Translations under genes and position numbers: made by a program
From: Neolewinella agarilytica
Lineage (GTDB): Bacteria; Bacteroidota; Bacteroidia; Chitinophagales; Saprospiraceae
Length of the DNA stretch: 64,000 nt
Direction of reading: 5' to 3'
NCBI RefSeq assembly: GCF_900110645.1
Contig: NZ_FOFB01000006.1
Coordinates: 62,001 to 126,000 of the forward strand
Notes under the pieces: model-generated
The model's input: only the letters and a program-made list of their open reading frames with translations
Told to the model about the DNA's origin: nothing
The model's database searches: none
Part shown: piece by piece, positions 1 through 8,483 of the stretch
How the letters are laid out: each line of letters starts with the position of its first letter
Position numbering within the stretch: the stretch's first letter is position 1

Positions 1-518
1 ATGCGGGCGGCAGTACCCATTTTGCCTTCGCCCCGGATAATGAAGTTGAGCGAAAGGCCATAGACCCAAAGCGGAGCGGCTAGCAAAACGACCCGAAGGT
101 AATCTACGCCGTAGGTCAGAATCTCCCCGCTGCCGCCCATTAAGCCAATCAGTTCCGGCGCGAAAATATAGGCGGGGATGGCGTAGAGAAGACTGCAAGC
201 GAGGGCAATCAGATTAGCATTAGCCATGATTTTTCCCTGGGTATCTTCATCGTCTTCACCGATGGCAATGCTAAGCAGGTTAGCCGCTCCGGTGCCCGAC
301 AGTGAGCTGAAGCCCATCGTTAAACCCGCCAGGGGATAAGCCAGTGAAATACCCGCCAGGGCCGTTTCATTCATGAGTTGGCCCACGAAGACGGTATCCA
401 TAAAGGCATTGAGCCCGTACAGGATCATGGCCGCAATGGCAGGGAGGGCGAGTTGCCACATCACCTTCGGTAATTCGCCGGTAAGGATTAAGTCTTTACG
501 GGCGTTGGGCAGGGCCAT
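1..518 (-). CDS. MATE family efflux transporter (partial, C-terminus outside window)
   Basis: The gene reads leftwards and runs off the window edge, so only about the first 172 residues are visible. The start chosen is the ATG at 516-518 (MALPNARKDLILTG). The N-terminal pattern, a short cytoplasmic leader ending in LPKVMWQLALPAIAAM followed by MDTVFVGQL, is typical of MATE/NorM multidrug and toxin exporters. Several hydrophobic helices follow, with a GxxxLLSIAIGEDDE-type loop. Members are 12-helix inner-membrane antiporters of about 450 residues driven by Na+ or H+. The substrate cannot be told from the fragment. It lies 40 bp downstream of the Dabb lipoprotein gene on the same strand. Confidence 0.85.
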   Translation of the reverse strand, partial: MALPNARKDLILTGELPKVMWQLALPAIAAMILYGLNAFMDTVFVGQLMNETALAGISLAYPLAGLTMGFSSLSGTGAANLLSIAIGEDDEDTQGKIMANANLIALACSLLYAIPAYIFAPELIGLMGGSGEILTYGVDYLRVVLLAAPLWVYGLSLNFIIRGEGKMGTAAR

Positions 519-558
519 GAGGAGAATGGATTTGAGCCGCGAAGATAGGTCGCTGTTT

Positions 559-966
559 TTAGTCCCGCGCCCAGTAGTCCACTACGGTAACTTTATCCAG
601 CGCAGGGAGCAGCACTTCCAGAAACTTATCCTGTGCCGGGTCGTCCAGGTAGGCGTCACGATCCGCTTCTGAAAGGAAAGTGAGCAGGAAGCTGTGGGTG
701 AAGCCATGGTCGAGGCCTTCGTGGCTTACGTTCGCCCCCCATTCATAGCCGTGCACCAGGGGGATGGCCGCCGCCAATTCCCGGGAGGCCGTTTCTACGG
801 AGTCAGCGCCACTCTCGGTTTTAAAGGAAAACAAGACGACGTGCCGAAGCAGGGAGTCAGGAGCGCTCATTGCCTCCGGTGTGGCTGCTGCTTTTTCCTG
901 GGCGCGGTCGCAGGTGCAGAGTAAGGGTAAAAGGAGCAAAGGAATAAGGACGACCGGCATTTTCAT
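559..966 (-). CDS. Dabb (stress-responsive A/B barrel) domain lipoprotein
   Basis: A 135-residue protein if started at the ATG at 966, which is preferred over an upstream in-frame ATG at 990 because it puts a signal peptide at the very N-terminus. The peptide MKMPVVLIPLLLLPLLCTC ends in a Cys lipobox, so it is probably lipid-anchored. The rest matches the small ferredoxin-like Dabb domain: LLRHVVLFSFK at the start, a central HSFLLTF strand and a C-terminal KVTVVDYW strand. Dabb domains usually dimerise; the cellular role of secreted Bacteroidota members is not established. The lipobox codons contain an exact copy of the dispersed TGCACCTGCG element (900-918). Confidence 0.8.
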   Translation of the reverse strand: MKMPVVLIPLLLLPLLCTCDRAQEKAAATPEAMSAPDSLLRHVVLFSFKTESGADSVETASRELAAAIPLVHGYEWGANVSHEGLDHGFTHSFLLTFLSEADRDAYLDDPAQDKFLEVLLPALDKVTVVDYWARD

Positions 967-1077
967 GAAGCTAAGATAATGAGCGTGCAACCCTTCTGTC
1001 GGGGGGCTCGTCTTTTTTGTAGTTGTTTTATTAGTTCTTTTAAGACATTATCTTCCATTAAAGAAAAATCCATCACT

Positions 1078-1899
1078 ATGCGCTCTTTATTCCTTCTCCT
1101 CCTGTTGGTTTCCTTCGTGTCTTTAACCGCCCAAAGCCGCATCTCCGGATCGGAAATCATCGCTATGCTCGATGCAGGGAAAGACGTCCGGTTGGAAAAT
1201 GCTACCGTTACCGGCGACCTGGACTTTACGAAGCTCGCAGACCGCGAAGAAGAACAAAAAGAAGGCTGGAATAGTCGTGTCAACTACCGCTGCCACGTTC
1301 GCAATACGCTCTCTTTCGTCAATTGCACCTTCGAGGGTAAGGTGTTGGGCTATCTCAGCGAAGGCGATGGCTGGAACGGAAAAAACAATAAACCGCTCTA
1401 CAACGTCGATTTTCACGATGCCGTTACCTTTCGTGACTGTAAGTTCACCGAAGACGCTCACTTCAAGTACTCCAGGTTTTATGACGAAGTAACCTTCGCT
1501 GATTCCCGCTTCAGTGAAGACGCCCTGTTTAAGTATACCGAGTTTGAAACACCGGTTGACTTTTCGAACACCAACTTCCGTGGCTCGGCAAACTTTAAGT
1601 ACACCGACTTTGAAGAGGAAGTAACGTTTGCCAGCGCTGACTTTTCCGCTAACGCCGATTTTAAATACACCAAGTTCCCCGAAGGTGTAGATTTCAGTAA
1701 GGTTGTGTTCGGCGACGATGCCGACTTCAAGTACACTGACTTTAAGCGTGGTGTCACCTTTGCCGGCACTACCTTCGAAGACAGCGCCGACTTTAAGTAT
1801 GCCAAATTTTCGGGTGATTCCGACTTCACCGGAACGGACTTCGGCCGGCACGCTGACTTTAAGTATACGAGAATCAACGGACAGAAGTGGAAGATGTAA
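1078..1899 (+). CDS. Secreted pentapeptide-like repeat protein with FKYT repeats
   Basis: A 273-residue protein starting at ATG 1078; an earlier in-frame start at 979 would bury the signal peptide. The signal MRSLFLLLLLVSFVSLTAQS is followed by an N-terminal segment, then from about residue 120 a regular ~20-residue double unit of the type xADFKYTxF-xxxVTFxxxxF. The Phe-centred spacing of five resembles pentapeptide-repeat beta-helices, but the invariant FKYT/FKYS tetrad is unusual. No enzyme motif is visible. The protein is predicted to be periplasmic or surface exposed and may be a scaffold or adhesin; this is inference from the fold only. The gene stands alone between divergent or unrelated genes. 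Confidence 0.75.
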   Translation: MRSLFLLLLLVSFVSLTAQSRISGSEIIAMLDAGKDVRLENATVTGDLDFTKLADREEEQKEGWNSRVNYRCHVRNTLSFVNCTFEGKVLGYLSEGDGWNGKNNKPLYNVDFHDAVTFRDCKFTEDAHFKYSRFYDEVTFADSRFSEDALFKYTEFETPVDFSNTNFRGSANFKYTDFEEEVTFASADFSANADFKYTKFPEGVDFSKVVFGDDADFKYTDFKRGVTFAGTTFEDSADFKYAKFSGDSDFTGTDFGRHADFKYTRINGQKWKM

Positions 1900-2088
1900 G
1901 AACAAATCCGGACGTTTAGAGGATCGGTTTATCCCACCAAAGGACCTCAAAGCGTCCCGCAGTATTGCGGGACCTGCAAGCCTTCTGGCGGCGAGCTAGC
2001 GACCTGCAAGTCCTGGCCGAGCGTTCGCGATTACTCGGGCTTCTAACGCTAGCACCCCTACTTTTACCACACCAACCATTCCTCCACT

Positions 2089-2649
2089 ATGAAAGCCTTC
2101 CTTCCATCCCTTCTTTTGCCCTTGTTGCTGCTTTTCGCCACAGCTGCCTCTGCCCAGCAAATCAAGACCGAAAAAGGTTACTCGCCACACATTGGTGTCG
2201 TTGTACAAATGCTTGATGACCTGAAGGGGCGTGTGACCCGCAGCGTCGTCAACCTCGATCAGGAAGGCACTGACTTTTTACTCGACGATAATGCCAATCG
2301 CATCGGGGCCATGATCCTCCACCTGGCGGCTACGGAGAAATACTATCAGCTTTACACCTTTGAAGGGCGCGGTTTTAACCGCGAGGAACAAGAGGAGTGG
2401 GGCGCGGCCATGGACCTCGGCAAGCGCGGCCGGGAAGCGCTGCAGGGTAAACCCATTTCCTACTACCTGGAGCGCTGGGACGAAGTCCGCGCAGAAACCC
2501 TCCGCCTACTGAAAACCCAGGACGATAAGTGGTTCGCCTCCAAAGTAAAAGGCAGCAGCATGAATAACCATTGGGCCTGGTACCACGTGATGGAGCATCA
2601 GGCCAATCATATGGGGCAGATCCGGCTGATTATCGGGCGTTTGCCATGA
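2089..2649 (+). CDS. Secreted DinB-like four-helix protein
   Basis: A 186-residue protein with a clear signal peptide (MKAFLPSLLLPLLLLFATAASAQQ). The mature part is helical, with spaced conserved His: HIGVVVQMLDDL, ILHLAATEKYY and VMEHQANHMGQIRLI near the C-terminus. This is the arrangement of DinB/YfiT superfamily metal-binding bundles, where three His bind a divalent metal. DinB proteins are often thiol-dependent (bacillithiol or mycothiol) enzymes, although a periplasmic one cannot use cytosolic thiol directly. Its 3' end overlaps the convergent thioredoxin-like gene by 20 bp. Confidence 0.75.
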   Translation: MKAFLPSLLLPLLLLFATAASAQQIKTEKGYSPHIGVVVQMLDDLKGRVTRSVVNLDQEGTDFLLDDNANRIGAMILHLAATEKYYQLYTFEGRGFNREEQEEWGAAMDLGKRGREALQGKPISYYLERWDEVRAETLRLLKTQDDKWFASKVKGSSMNNHWAWYHVMEHQANHMGQIRLIIGRLP

Positions 2650-3268
2650 ATCTATAAGCATGTCCCAATCCCCGCAATATCTCCACCACCTCCCGCTGCG
2701 TAGTGGCCATCTTGTCCCGCGCATACCAGGTGTGCAGGGCGACGTTGTAGGCGTCGTAGTCTTTTTCTTCTGCGGGTAAGGCTTTGTAGGCCATGGCCAT
2801 TTCCTGGGCGGGTGCGGGCCGTGGGCCCCAATCTGCGACGACCTCCAGCGATTCGGCGTCGAGAAAAATAATCTTTGGAATACTGCGTGCGCCGTCCGTC
2901 AGGAACTGATCGATCAGTTCAGGGTGCTCGTCGCGGAGGACGAGCTTGAGCTCCAGCTTGTTGCTGGCTTCGGCCATGTGGTTGAAGAGGGGGACGGTTT
3001 GTGCGGCATCGCCGCACCAGCCTTCGGTGATGGCCAGCATGAGGTAGTTGCGGGTGAGCCCGACCAGAGCAGTTTCCATCTCTTCGCTGAAGCGTGCTTT
3101 ACGGTCCAGGCGTTTCATCCGTGCCTGATTCTGGATGGCGGCGGAGAGGTAGGTTTCCGATTGGTTGGGGCCGGTGGTTTTGCCTTCGGCTAATAGCAGC
3201 GTGAGCATTTCACGGTAGGCAGGGTAGGGTAGAGCGGCAGCCAGGGCGGTGTGGAGGATGTCTTGCAT
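2630..3268 (-). CDS. Thioredoxin family protein (WCGD variant)
   Basis: A 212-residue cytoplasmic protein without a signal peptide. The region MLAITEGWCGDAAQTVP carries the thioredoxin active-site position as WCGD, with one Cys and no resolving Cys; further on SIPKIIFLD provides the cis-Pro strand. This is the Thioredoxin_9-type family common in Bacteroidota. An N-terminal helical extension of about 75 residues precedes the fold. A single Cys suggests monothiol chemistry or binding rather than dithiol oxidoreduction. It is convergent with, and overlaps by 20 bp, the DinB-like gene. Confidence 0.75.
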   Translation of the reverse strand: MQDILHTALAAALPYPAYREMLTLLLAEGKTTGPNQSETYLSAAIQNQARMKRLDRKARFSEEMETALVGLTRNYLMLAITEGWCGDAAQTVPLFNHMAEASNKLELKLVLRDEHPELIDQFLTDGARSIPKIIFLDAESLEVVADWGPRPAPAQEMAMAYKALPAEEKDYDAYNVALHTWYARDKMATTQREVVEILRGLGHAYRFMANAR

Positions 3269-3300
3269 GAGGAGAGAACACAGTGAGAGAGTGCAGAGTT

Positions 3301-3360
3301 TGAACCACGAATCCCGCTGATGAACGCGGATTTTGTCGCTGCGCGACGTTTTTTCTGGAG
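3301..3360. repeat. Dispersed ACCACGAAT...GCGGATT / GCTGCGCGAC repeat remnant
   Basis: This intergenic stretch upstream of the thioredoxin-like gene reads AACCACGAATCCCGCTGATG followed by ACGCGGATTTTGTCGCTGCG. It resembles the ACCACGGATTnnCACAGATTnACACGGATT sequences around the GxxExxY gene at 47.3-48.1 kb. It is probably a degenerate member of the same repeat family. Confidence 0.45.
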
Positions 3361-3517
3361 GAGCGGAGGAGAATAGGAGTTGTCTTTCGATATCCTACAA
3401 ATCCTACCCTGTAATCCTAAGTATCCTACTCCCCCGGCCTCATTCTAAAATTCTCCTGTCCCATATTCTAATCGCCGCTTTTTTGCGTCATCGATGATTG
3501 ATCGGCCCACCTCACGC

Positions 3518-4018
3518 TCAATACCTGATTTTCACCACCTCCAATTTTTCAGCCTTTCCGCCCATCCGGAAATCGGCGGTTTCTCCCGCCCAAAGTCCGC
3601 TAATCGCTTTAGCAATGGGAGCGGTGAAGGCAATCTTTTTTTCTTTGACGTTGGCTTCATCCACACCGACAATTTGAAAGGTCTGTTCTCTGCCGCTGCT
3701 TCCGAACCGGAGGGTGACGCGGGCACCGAAACGGACCTCCTCCTGCGGCTGCGCCGCAGGGTCCACCACCCGTGCGGAGCTGATGCGGGGGCGTAAGAGC
3801 GCCAGCTTACCGTCAATGACCGCAACGGCCCGACGATGCTCGCCTTCATGATCCGTGGGGAAGTCTGCTTTCTCGGCTTCCAGCGCGTTCAGCTCAGCGG
3901 TCAGGGCGGCGAGCCCCGTTGGGGTAACGTAATTGATAACCCCCGCAGGAAGCGGGGCGCGGGGCGGGATGATGGGAAGTTCCTCCTGATCAGACTCTTT
4001 GACGAAACCTCGGGACAT
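3518..4018 (-). CDS. GreA/GreB family transcript cleavage factor-like protein
   Basis: A 166-residue protein starting MSRGFVKESDQEELP, the leader typical of Bacteroidota GreB-like proteins. An N-terminal coiled segment (LAALTAELNALEAEKADFP...HRRAVAVIDGKLALLRPRI) corresponds to the Gre coiled coil. The C-terminal FKBP-like domain (FGARVTLRFG ... FTAPIAKAISGLWAGETADF) contains the usual SPIxxALLGxxxGD region in diverged form. Gre factors rescue backtracked RNA polymerase. The coiled coil is short here, so this may be an RNAP-binding paralogue rather than GreA itself. Confidence 0.82.
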   Translation of the reverse strand: MSRGFVKESDQEELPIIPPRAPLPAGVINYVTPTGLAALTAELNALEAEKADFPTDHEGEHRRAVAVIDGKLALLRPRISSARVVDPAAQPQEEVRFGARVTLRFGSSGREQTFQIVGVDEANVKEKKIAFTAPIAKAISGLWAGETADFRMGGKAEKLEVVKIRY

Positions 4019-4212
4019 AAGCTTTGCATTAGTGGTTCTTCTATAGACATATCATGGCTGCTTCTTGTTCGTCCGGCAACAGCCTCCCTGCCGTTTGCGG
4101 CAGTTAACCGTTGTAAGACGAATGAATTCGTCAGGCACACATTTTTTTGCGGAAACCATCGCGTTCCTTCCTTTTTCCTATCTTTCCCACTGTATTTACC
4201 TAATCCGCATTC

Positions 4213-4977
4213 ATGCAAATCAAATCTTTGCTGCCATTGGTAGCTATTCTCCTGCTTTCTGCCTGTGGGGAAACTAACACTGCCTCCTCCGAGACGTCCA
4301 CGGAACCTGCGGCCGCGCCCTCTGCTCCCGCTGCTGGTGAAATGGCCGCCGGCGAATGGACGAGCCTCTTCAACGGTAAAGACTTCACCGGCTGGCATAC
4401 CTACGGCAAGGAAGGCGTTGGCGCTGCCTGGAAAATTGCTGACGGTGCGCTATACCTCGACGTAGCTAACAAAGACGGTTGGCAAACCGAAGGCGGCGGT
4501 GATATCGTTACCGACAAAGACTACGCCAACTACGAGCTCGAACTCGAGTGGAAGATCGGTAAAAACGGCAACAGCGGAATTATCTACAACATCACCGAAA
4601 ATGGCTACGATTATCCTTGGCTCACCGGCCCGGAAATGCAGGTGCTCGATAACGACGGCCACCCCGACGGAAAAATCAAAACCCACCGCGCCGGTGACCT
4701 CTATGACTTCATCTCCGTCGCCGAAGAAAATGTCAAGCCCGTAGGCGAATGGAATCAGGTGAAACTCGTCGTTACTGACGGCAAAGCAGAACACTGGCTC
4801 AACGGCAAAAAACAGGTCGAATACGTCAATAAAGGCCCCGAATGGGCAGCCATGATCGCTGAGTCTAAATTCAAAGACTTCGACGCTTTCGGCCAAACCA
4901 CCTCCGGCAAAATTTCTCTTCAGGACCACGGTGACGCCGTCTGGTACCGGAACATTCGTATTCGGCCGCTGAAATAG
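4213..4977 (+). CDS. DUF1080 (3-keto-disaccharide hydrolase-like) lipoprotein
   Basis: A 254-residue protein with lipoprotein signal MQIKSLLPLVAILLLSACG, an Ala/Pro/Thr-rich linker (about residues 23-50), then a single DUF1080 domain: WTSLFNGKDFTGWHTYG, GGDIVTDKDYANYELELEWK, NSGIIYNI, GPEMQVLDNDGHPDGKIKTH and QDHGDAVWYRNIRIRPL. The domain is a concanavalin-like jelly roll; characterised relatives hydrolyse 3-keto-glycosides. It is probably anchored in the outer membrane or periplasm. An MFS transporter of sugar type follows 89 bp downstream, suggesting joint sugar uptake and processing. The linker codons contain the core of the dispersed element (4305-4320). Confidence 0.88.
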   Translation: MQIKSLLPLVAILLLSACGETNTASSETSTEPAAAPSAPAAGEMAAGEWTSLFNGKDFTGWHTYGKEGVGAAWKIADGALYLDVANKDGWQTEGGGDIVTDKDYANYELELEWKIGKNGNSGIIYNITENGYDYPWLTGPEMQVLDNDGHPDGKIKTHRAGDLYDFISVAEENVKPVGEWNQVKLVVTDGKAEHWLNGKKQVEYVNKGPEWAAMIAESKFKDFDAFGQTTSGKISLQDHGDAVWYRNIRIRPLK

Positions 4978-5025
4978 AAATGCGGTGTTGCGGTCATTAT
5001 CTTTATAATCTACCGGTCACAACAC

Positions 5026-5058
5026 CACCCTCTACTACTACACTACTACATTACTAAT
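5026..5058. repeat. ACTAC simple-repeat tract in 5' leader
   Basis: The leader of the MFS gene is made of short ACTAC/ACTACAT units (CTACTACTACACTACTACAT). Similar short direct-repeat tracts occur in other gaps of this window. Confidence 0.6.
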
Positions 5059-5066
5059 TCAAGATC

Positions 5067-6332
5067 ATGTCCATACCCTCTTCTTCGACCAAAACTTTTG
5101 CCGACGTGCCGGCTAACCGCGACCGGCTCTTCCTCGCCAGTTGTTTTGCCCTCATCGTTACTTCCATGACCTTCGCCATCCGGGCGGGTATTCTGGGAGA
5201 TCTGGCCGCTGATTTCGGCCTTACTGACGTCCAACTCGGTTGGGTAAACTCGATGGCTTTTTACGGCTTTCCGCTGGCTATGCTGTTGGGCGGCGCTATT
5301 TACAACGCCGTTGGTCCGAAGGTTTTACTTTGGCTGGCTTTCATCAGCCACGTACTTGGGCTGGTGCTTACGATGACCGCCGGCGGCTACTGGGGCCTGA
5401 TGATCTCGACCTTCCTCATTGGCTTCGCCAATGGTTCCGTTGAGGCAGCCTGTAATCCGCTCATTGCGGATATGTACCCGGATAAGCAAACGGAGATGCT
5501 CAACAAATTTCACGTTTGGTTCCCCGGTGGTATCGTGATTGGTTCCCTGATTGCTTTCTTCCTGGGGGGCAGTGTTTCCTGGCAGGTACTCATCGCTACG
5601 ATGCTGGTCCCAACGGCTATTTACGGAGTCCTGATCCTTGGTCAGTCTTTCCCTAAAGGAGACAATATTGTCAGTGACACCGGAGAAAATATTAAAGGCA
5701 TTCTTACGCCACTATTTATCGTAATGGCTTTGATTATGACCATGACGGCAACAACGGAGTTCGGCGCTACGCAGTGGGTAGAGCGTATTCTGGGCAACGC
5801 CGGCGCCAATGCGATGATTTTGCTGGCCATGACGGCGGGCATTATGGCAACCGGACGCTTTTTTGCAGGTCCCCTCATCCAGAGTTTCAACCCCGCGGGT
5901 GTTTTGATTGGCTCCGCCGTGCTGGCTTGCCTTGGCTTGTTTATGCTCAGCATGGTGACCGGGCCACTGGTTTATGTTGGCACTGCCATTTTTGCGCTGG
6001 GTATTTGCTACTTCTGGCCAACGATGCTTGGCTTTACGGCGGAGAACCTGCCAAAGTCCGGGGCCTTCGGCCTTTCACTCATCGGTGGTGCTGGTATGTT
6101 AGGCGCCGCAATCTGGAATCCTATCATCGGAGGTTGGATCGATAGTGGCCGGGAAACGGCCCTTGCGGAGGGCCTGGTAGGCGACGCTGCGGAGCTGGCA
6201 ACCGGACAGGCAGCGCTCGGGTCAATAGCAATTTTCCCTTTAATATTGATATTTGTATTTATTGGCTTATATTTGTACATGAAAAACAGGGCGAAGCCCG
6301 ATCTTTCAACTTTAGACGCTGGCCTGCAATAA
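5067..6332 (+). CDS. MFS transporter, FucP/sugar-type
   Basis: A 421-residue protein with 12 predicted membrane helices. It starts MSIPSSSTKTF with a short cytoplasmic tail. The first half contains GILGDLAADFGLTDVQLGWV and an AACNPLIADMYP motif after helix 5, as in FucP-like sugar:H+ symporters that carry E..CNP or AxNP motifs. The second half has EFGATQWVERIL and GRFFAGPLI. It follows the DUF1080 lipoprotein on the same strand, so import of a mono- or disaccharide is likely but not proven. A strong hairpin terminator follows at 6393-6427. Confidence 0.85.
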   Translation: MSIPSSSTKTFADVPANRDRLFLASCFALIVTSMTFAIRAGILGDLAADFGLTDVQLGWVNSMAFYGFPLAMLLGGAIYNAVGPKVLLWLAFISHVLGLVLTMTAGGYWGLMISTFLIGFANGSVEAACNPLIADMYPDKQTEMLNKFHVWFPGGIVIGSLIAFFLGGSVSWQVLIATMLVPTAIYGVLILGQSFPKGDNIVSDTGENIKGILTPLFIVMALIMTMTATTEFGATQWVERILGNAGANAMILLAMTAGIMATGRFFAGPLIQSFNPAGVLIGSAVLACLGLFMLSMVTGPLVYVGTAIFALGICYFWPTMLGFTAENLPKSGAFGLSLIGGAGMLGAAIWNPIIGGWIDSGRETALAEGLVGDAAELATGQAALGSIAIFPLILIFVFIGLYLYMKNRAKPDLSTLDAGLQ

Positions 6333-6392
6333 GCAAGCAGTGTTTAATCAGGGCTTCGGCCCGACAAAGGACTTAGTACACATAATGCTATT

Positions 6393-6427
6393 GGGCTCGT
6401 TCCTTCCGATTTGGAGGAACGGGCTTT
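6393..6427 (+). terminator. Intrinsic terminator after MFS gene
   Basis: The left arm GCTCGTTCCTTCC pairs with GGAGGAACGGGC across a short loop, followed by a run of seven T. It closes the DUF1080-MFS unit. Confidence 0.85.
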
Positions 6428-6527
6428 TTTTATGTGCCTGCCGGAGTATGACTGGCGCGAGAAACAAACCATTTTTGCGCCGGAGCGCGGGTGCAGAGAA
6501 AGTTCAAGGGGCAATGCTGCCCGCTGC

Positions 6528-7418
6528 TTATGCAAGCGCCCGTCGCTTTCGCCATCGTTTCACCCCCGCATAACCGAATACGGCAATGAGAATGAGTAGC
6601 GTGCCCAGGTAAAAACTGGGCGAAAGTTCCTCTGCGTCGTTGAGCAAAAAGTAGGCCAGGAAAATACCGTATACCGGCTCCAGATTTACGGTAAGGTTGG
6701 CAGCAAAAGCGGAGAGCTTTTTCAGCGCCCGCAGGAAAAGGAAATTAGTAAACGTGGTGCAGATTACCGCCAGAATGAGGAGGTAAAACCAATCCATGGG
6801 CGCTGGCCAGAAGGTGCCGCCCAAAAAGGGTAGGAATGGAGTTAGAAATAAGGTGCCGGCGGATAGTTCGATAAAAGTTATGCGAAGTGGATCAGCTTTC
6901 TCTACGTAGCGTTTATTGAAGGAGGTGAAAATAGCCACCAGCAGCGCGGAAAGCAGGCCGACCATAATACCTGGCGTCATTGAAGGGTCTACGCCATCCA
7001 CAATCAACCAGATGCCCGGCAAAATGAAGGCGCCCAGCAATAGCTCTGACCAAAGAAAAGGTCGTTTTACGATCAGCGGTTCCACAATACTGGAGAACAG
7101 GGATGTTGTCGCCATACAGATGAGCCCCACACTGGCATTCGCTAACTTGATCGCGCCGTAAAAAGTAACCCAGTGGAGCGCTACAATGACGCCCAGGCCG
7201 GCAAAGATGAGTATCTGCCGCCGGCCAAGGTCGGCCAGTAAGCGCCCCGCCTTCACGAACGCCAGCAAGCTCAGGCTGGTGAGCAATACCCGCCACCAGA
7301 CGAGCGTCAGTGCGGAGAGCTGAATCAGGTCGCCCAGAATGGCCGTAAAGCCCCAAAGGAAAACGGCCAGGTGAAGCTCCAGATAAGCGCGGGATTCGGA
7401 GTACGTATCGTTGGAAAT
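6528..7418 (-). CDS. EamA/DMT family transporter, probable non-ATG start
   Basis: The frame encodes a 10-helix drug/metabolite transporter. Reading only from the first ATG/GTG/TTG-type codon (TTG at 7286) gives 252 residues and cuts off the first helix. The same frame continues upstream with SRAYLELHLAVFLWGFTAIL and LSALTLVWWRVLL, the conserved N-terminus of the family, and has no ATG. I therefore extend to the ATT codon at 7416-7418, giving about 296 residues, the normal length. A TATCTTTG promoter box at 7441-7448 limits how far upstream the start can be. An ATC at 7428-7430 is an alternative. EamA proteins export amino acids or other metabolites; the substrate is unknown. Confidence 0.8.
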   Translation of the reverse strand: MSNDTYSESRAYLELHLAVFLWGFTAILGDLIQLSALTLVWWRVLLTSLSLLAFVKAGRLLADLGRRQILIFAGLGVIVALHWVTFYGAIKLANASVGLICMATTSLFSSIVEPLIVKRPFLWSELLLGAFILPGIWLIVDGVDPSMTPGIMVGLLSALLVAIFTSFNKRYVEKADPLRITFIELSAGTLFLTPFLPFLGGTFWPAPMDWFYLLILAVICTTFTNFLFLRALKKLSAFAANLTVNLEPVYGIFLAYFLLNDAEELSPSFYLGTLLILIAVFGYAGVKRWRKRRALA

Positions 7419-7440
7419 GGGGAAGATTTTAGTGGTGAGG

Positions 7441-7448
7441 CAAAGATA
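7441..7448 (-). promoter_or_regulatory. Bacteroidota -7 box (TATCTTTG) for EamA gene
   Basis: On the minus strand TATCTTTG matches the Bacteroidota consensus TAnnTTTG. It lies 23 bases upstream of the proposed ATT start. No clear TTG at -33 is seen. Confidence 0.55.
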
Positions 7449-7552
7449 GCTTCCTTGGGGAGCTTGTGTGATTACTCTGTCACAAGGCGGCTCCCTAAAA
7501 CATTATGGCAAAATTCGCGTATACTAAGGCATAACCAAAACAGAATTCTATT

Positions 7553-8020
7553 ATGGCGCTCAAAGCCGGTGACAAAGCCCCCCTCTTTACCCTGCACGCT
7601 TCCGATACCAAAGAAGTCAGCCTGAGCGATTACGCCGGGCGTAATGTAGTCGTTCTCTTCTTCCCCCTCGCCTTTACCGGTGTGTGTACCGAAGAACTTT
7701 GTACGATGCGGGATGCTTTGGCAGAATTCAATAACATGAACACCGATGTTGTAGCCATCAGCGTAGACTCTCCTTTCACCCTGGCGAAATTCAAAGAGCT
7801 GGAAGGCCTGAACTTCCCTCTGCTCAGTGATTTTAATACTGAAGTCAGCCGTCAGTACGGCTCGCTCTATGACACCTTCGTCTTTGGTATGGAGGGCGTA
7901 AGTAAGCGGTCTGCTTTCGTTGTAGACGGTGAGGGAGTAATCCGTTATGCGGAGGTGCTGGAATCTGCCGGCGATTTACCTAACTTTACAGCAGTAAAGG
8001 AAACTTTGAGTTCACTCTGA
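7553..8020 (+). CDS. Peroxiredoxin (AhpC/TSA family, AhpE/Bcp-like)
   Basis: A 155-residue cytoplasmic thiol peroxidase. The signature [13 protein letters not shown] gives Pro38, Thr42 and peroxidatic Cys45 (PxxxTxxC), with a second Cys at 50. Later segments [17 protein letters not shown] and [19 protein letters not shown] are typical of the family. It reduces H2O2 or organic peroxides through a Cys sulfenic acid; the resolving partner is not evident. It is followed 33 bp later by clpS on the same strand. Confidence 0.93.
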   Translation: MALKAGDKAPLFTLHASDTKEVSLSDYAGRNVVVLFFPLAFTGVCTEELCTMRDALAEFNNMNTDVVAISVDSPFTLAKFKELEGLNFPLLSDFNTEVSRQYGSLYDTFVFGMEGVSKRSAFVVDGEGVIRYAEVLESAGDLPNFTAVKETLSSL

Positions 8021-8053
8021 TCGTTTCCTAAAAGTAAATTATTGCGGATCAAT

Positions 8054-8347
8054 ATGTTATACGCACACGACGGACAAGAAGACGTACTATTAGAAGAAGA
8101 TATTGACGTTGGCAGTGGTGAGCCAGCAGACCTCATCGTGTATAACGATGATCATAATACCTTCGATTGGGTAATGAAAAGTTTCGAGGAAATTTTGGGC
8201 CACTCCTCTGCCCAAAGTGAGCAGTTGGCTCTCCTGATCCATTTTAAAGGAAAGGCAACGGTTAAATCAGCCGCCTTGGCTGAACTCAGGCCCAAGCGGG
8301 AAGCTTTGGTCGATCGCGGCTTATCCGCAGTTATTGAGGGAAGGTAG
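8054..8347 (+). CDS. clpS: ATP-dependent Clp protease adaptor ClpS
   Basis: I start at ATG 8054 (97 residues); a TTG at 8042 in frame would add four residues. The core LIVYNDDHNTFDWVMKSFEE, then SSAQSEQLALLIHFKGKATV, is the ClpS fold with the NDDxxTxxxV substrate-pocket motif and the H..GK binding segment. ClpS recognises N-degron residues (Leu, Phe, Trp, Tyr) and delivers proteins to ClpAP/ClpCP. The next gene is aat, whose product adds Leu or Phe to N-termini, so the two form a functional pair. Confidence 0.93.
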   Translation: MLYAHDGQEDVLLEEDIDVGSGEPADLIVYNDDHNTFDWVMKSFEEILGHSSAQSEQLALLIHFKGKATVKSAALAELRPKREALVDRGLSAVIEGR

Positions 8348-8483
8348 TCGGGCTGATTAAGCTGAACACAAGTAGATCGGGCTCAAATTACGATATTGAG
8401 GCGGAGCTTTTACACACCGCTCTTTCTATGCGCCCGTAACCCTTTAACATCTTTTCGGACGACCCCTACTTCAATTTTCCCCG

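Noticed and set aside
1123..1950. Long antisense reading frame across the pentapeptide-like gene
   Set aside because: It mirrors the repeats of the plus-strand gene, has no credible start or signal, and the plus-strand protein has a clean signal peptide.
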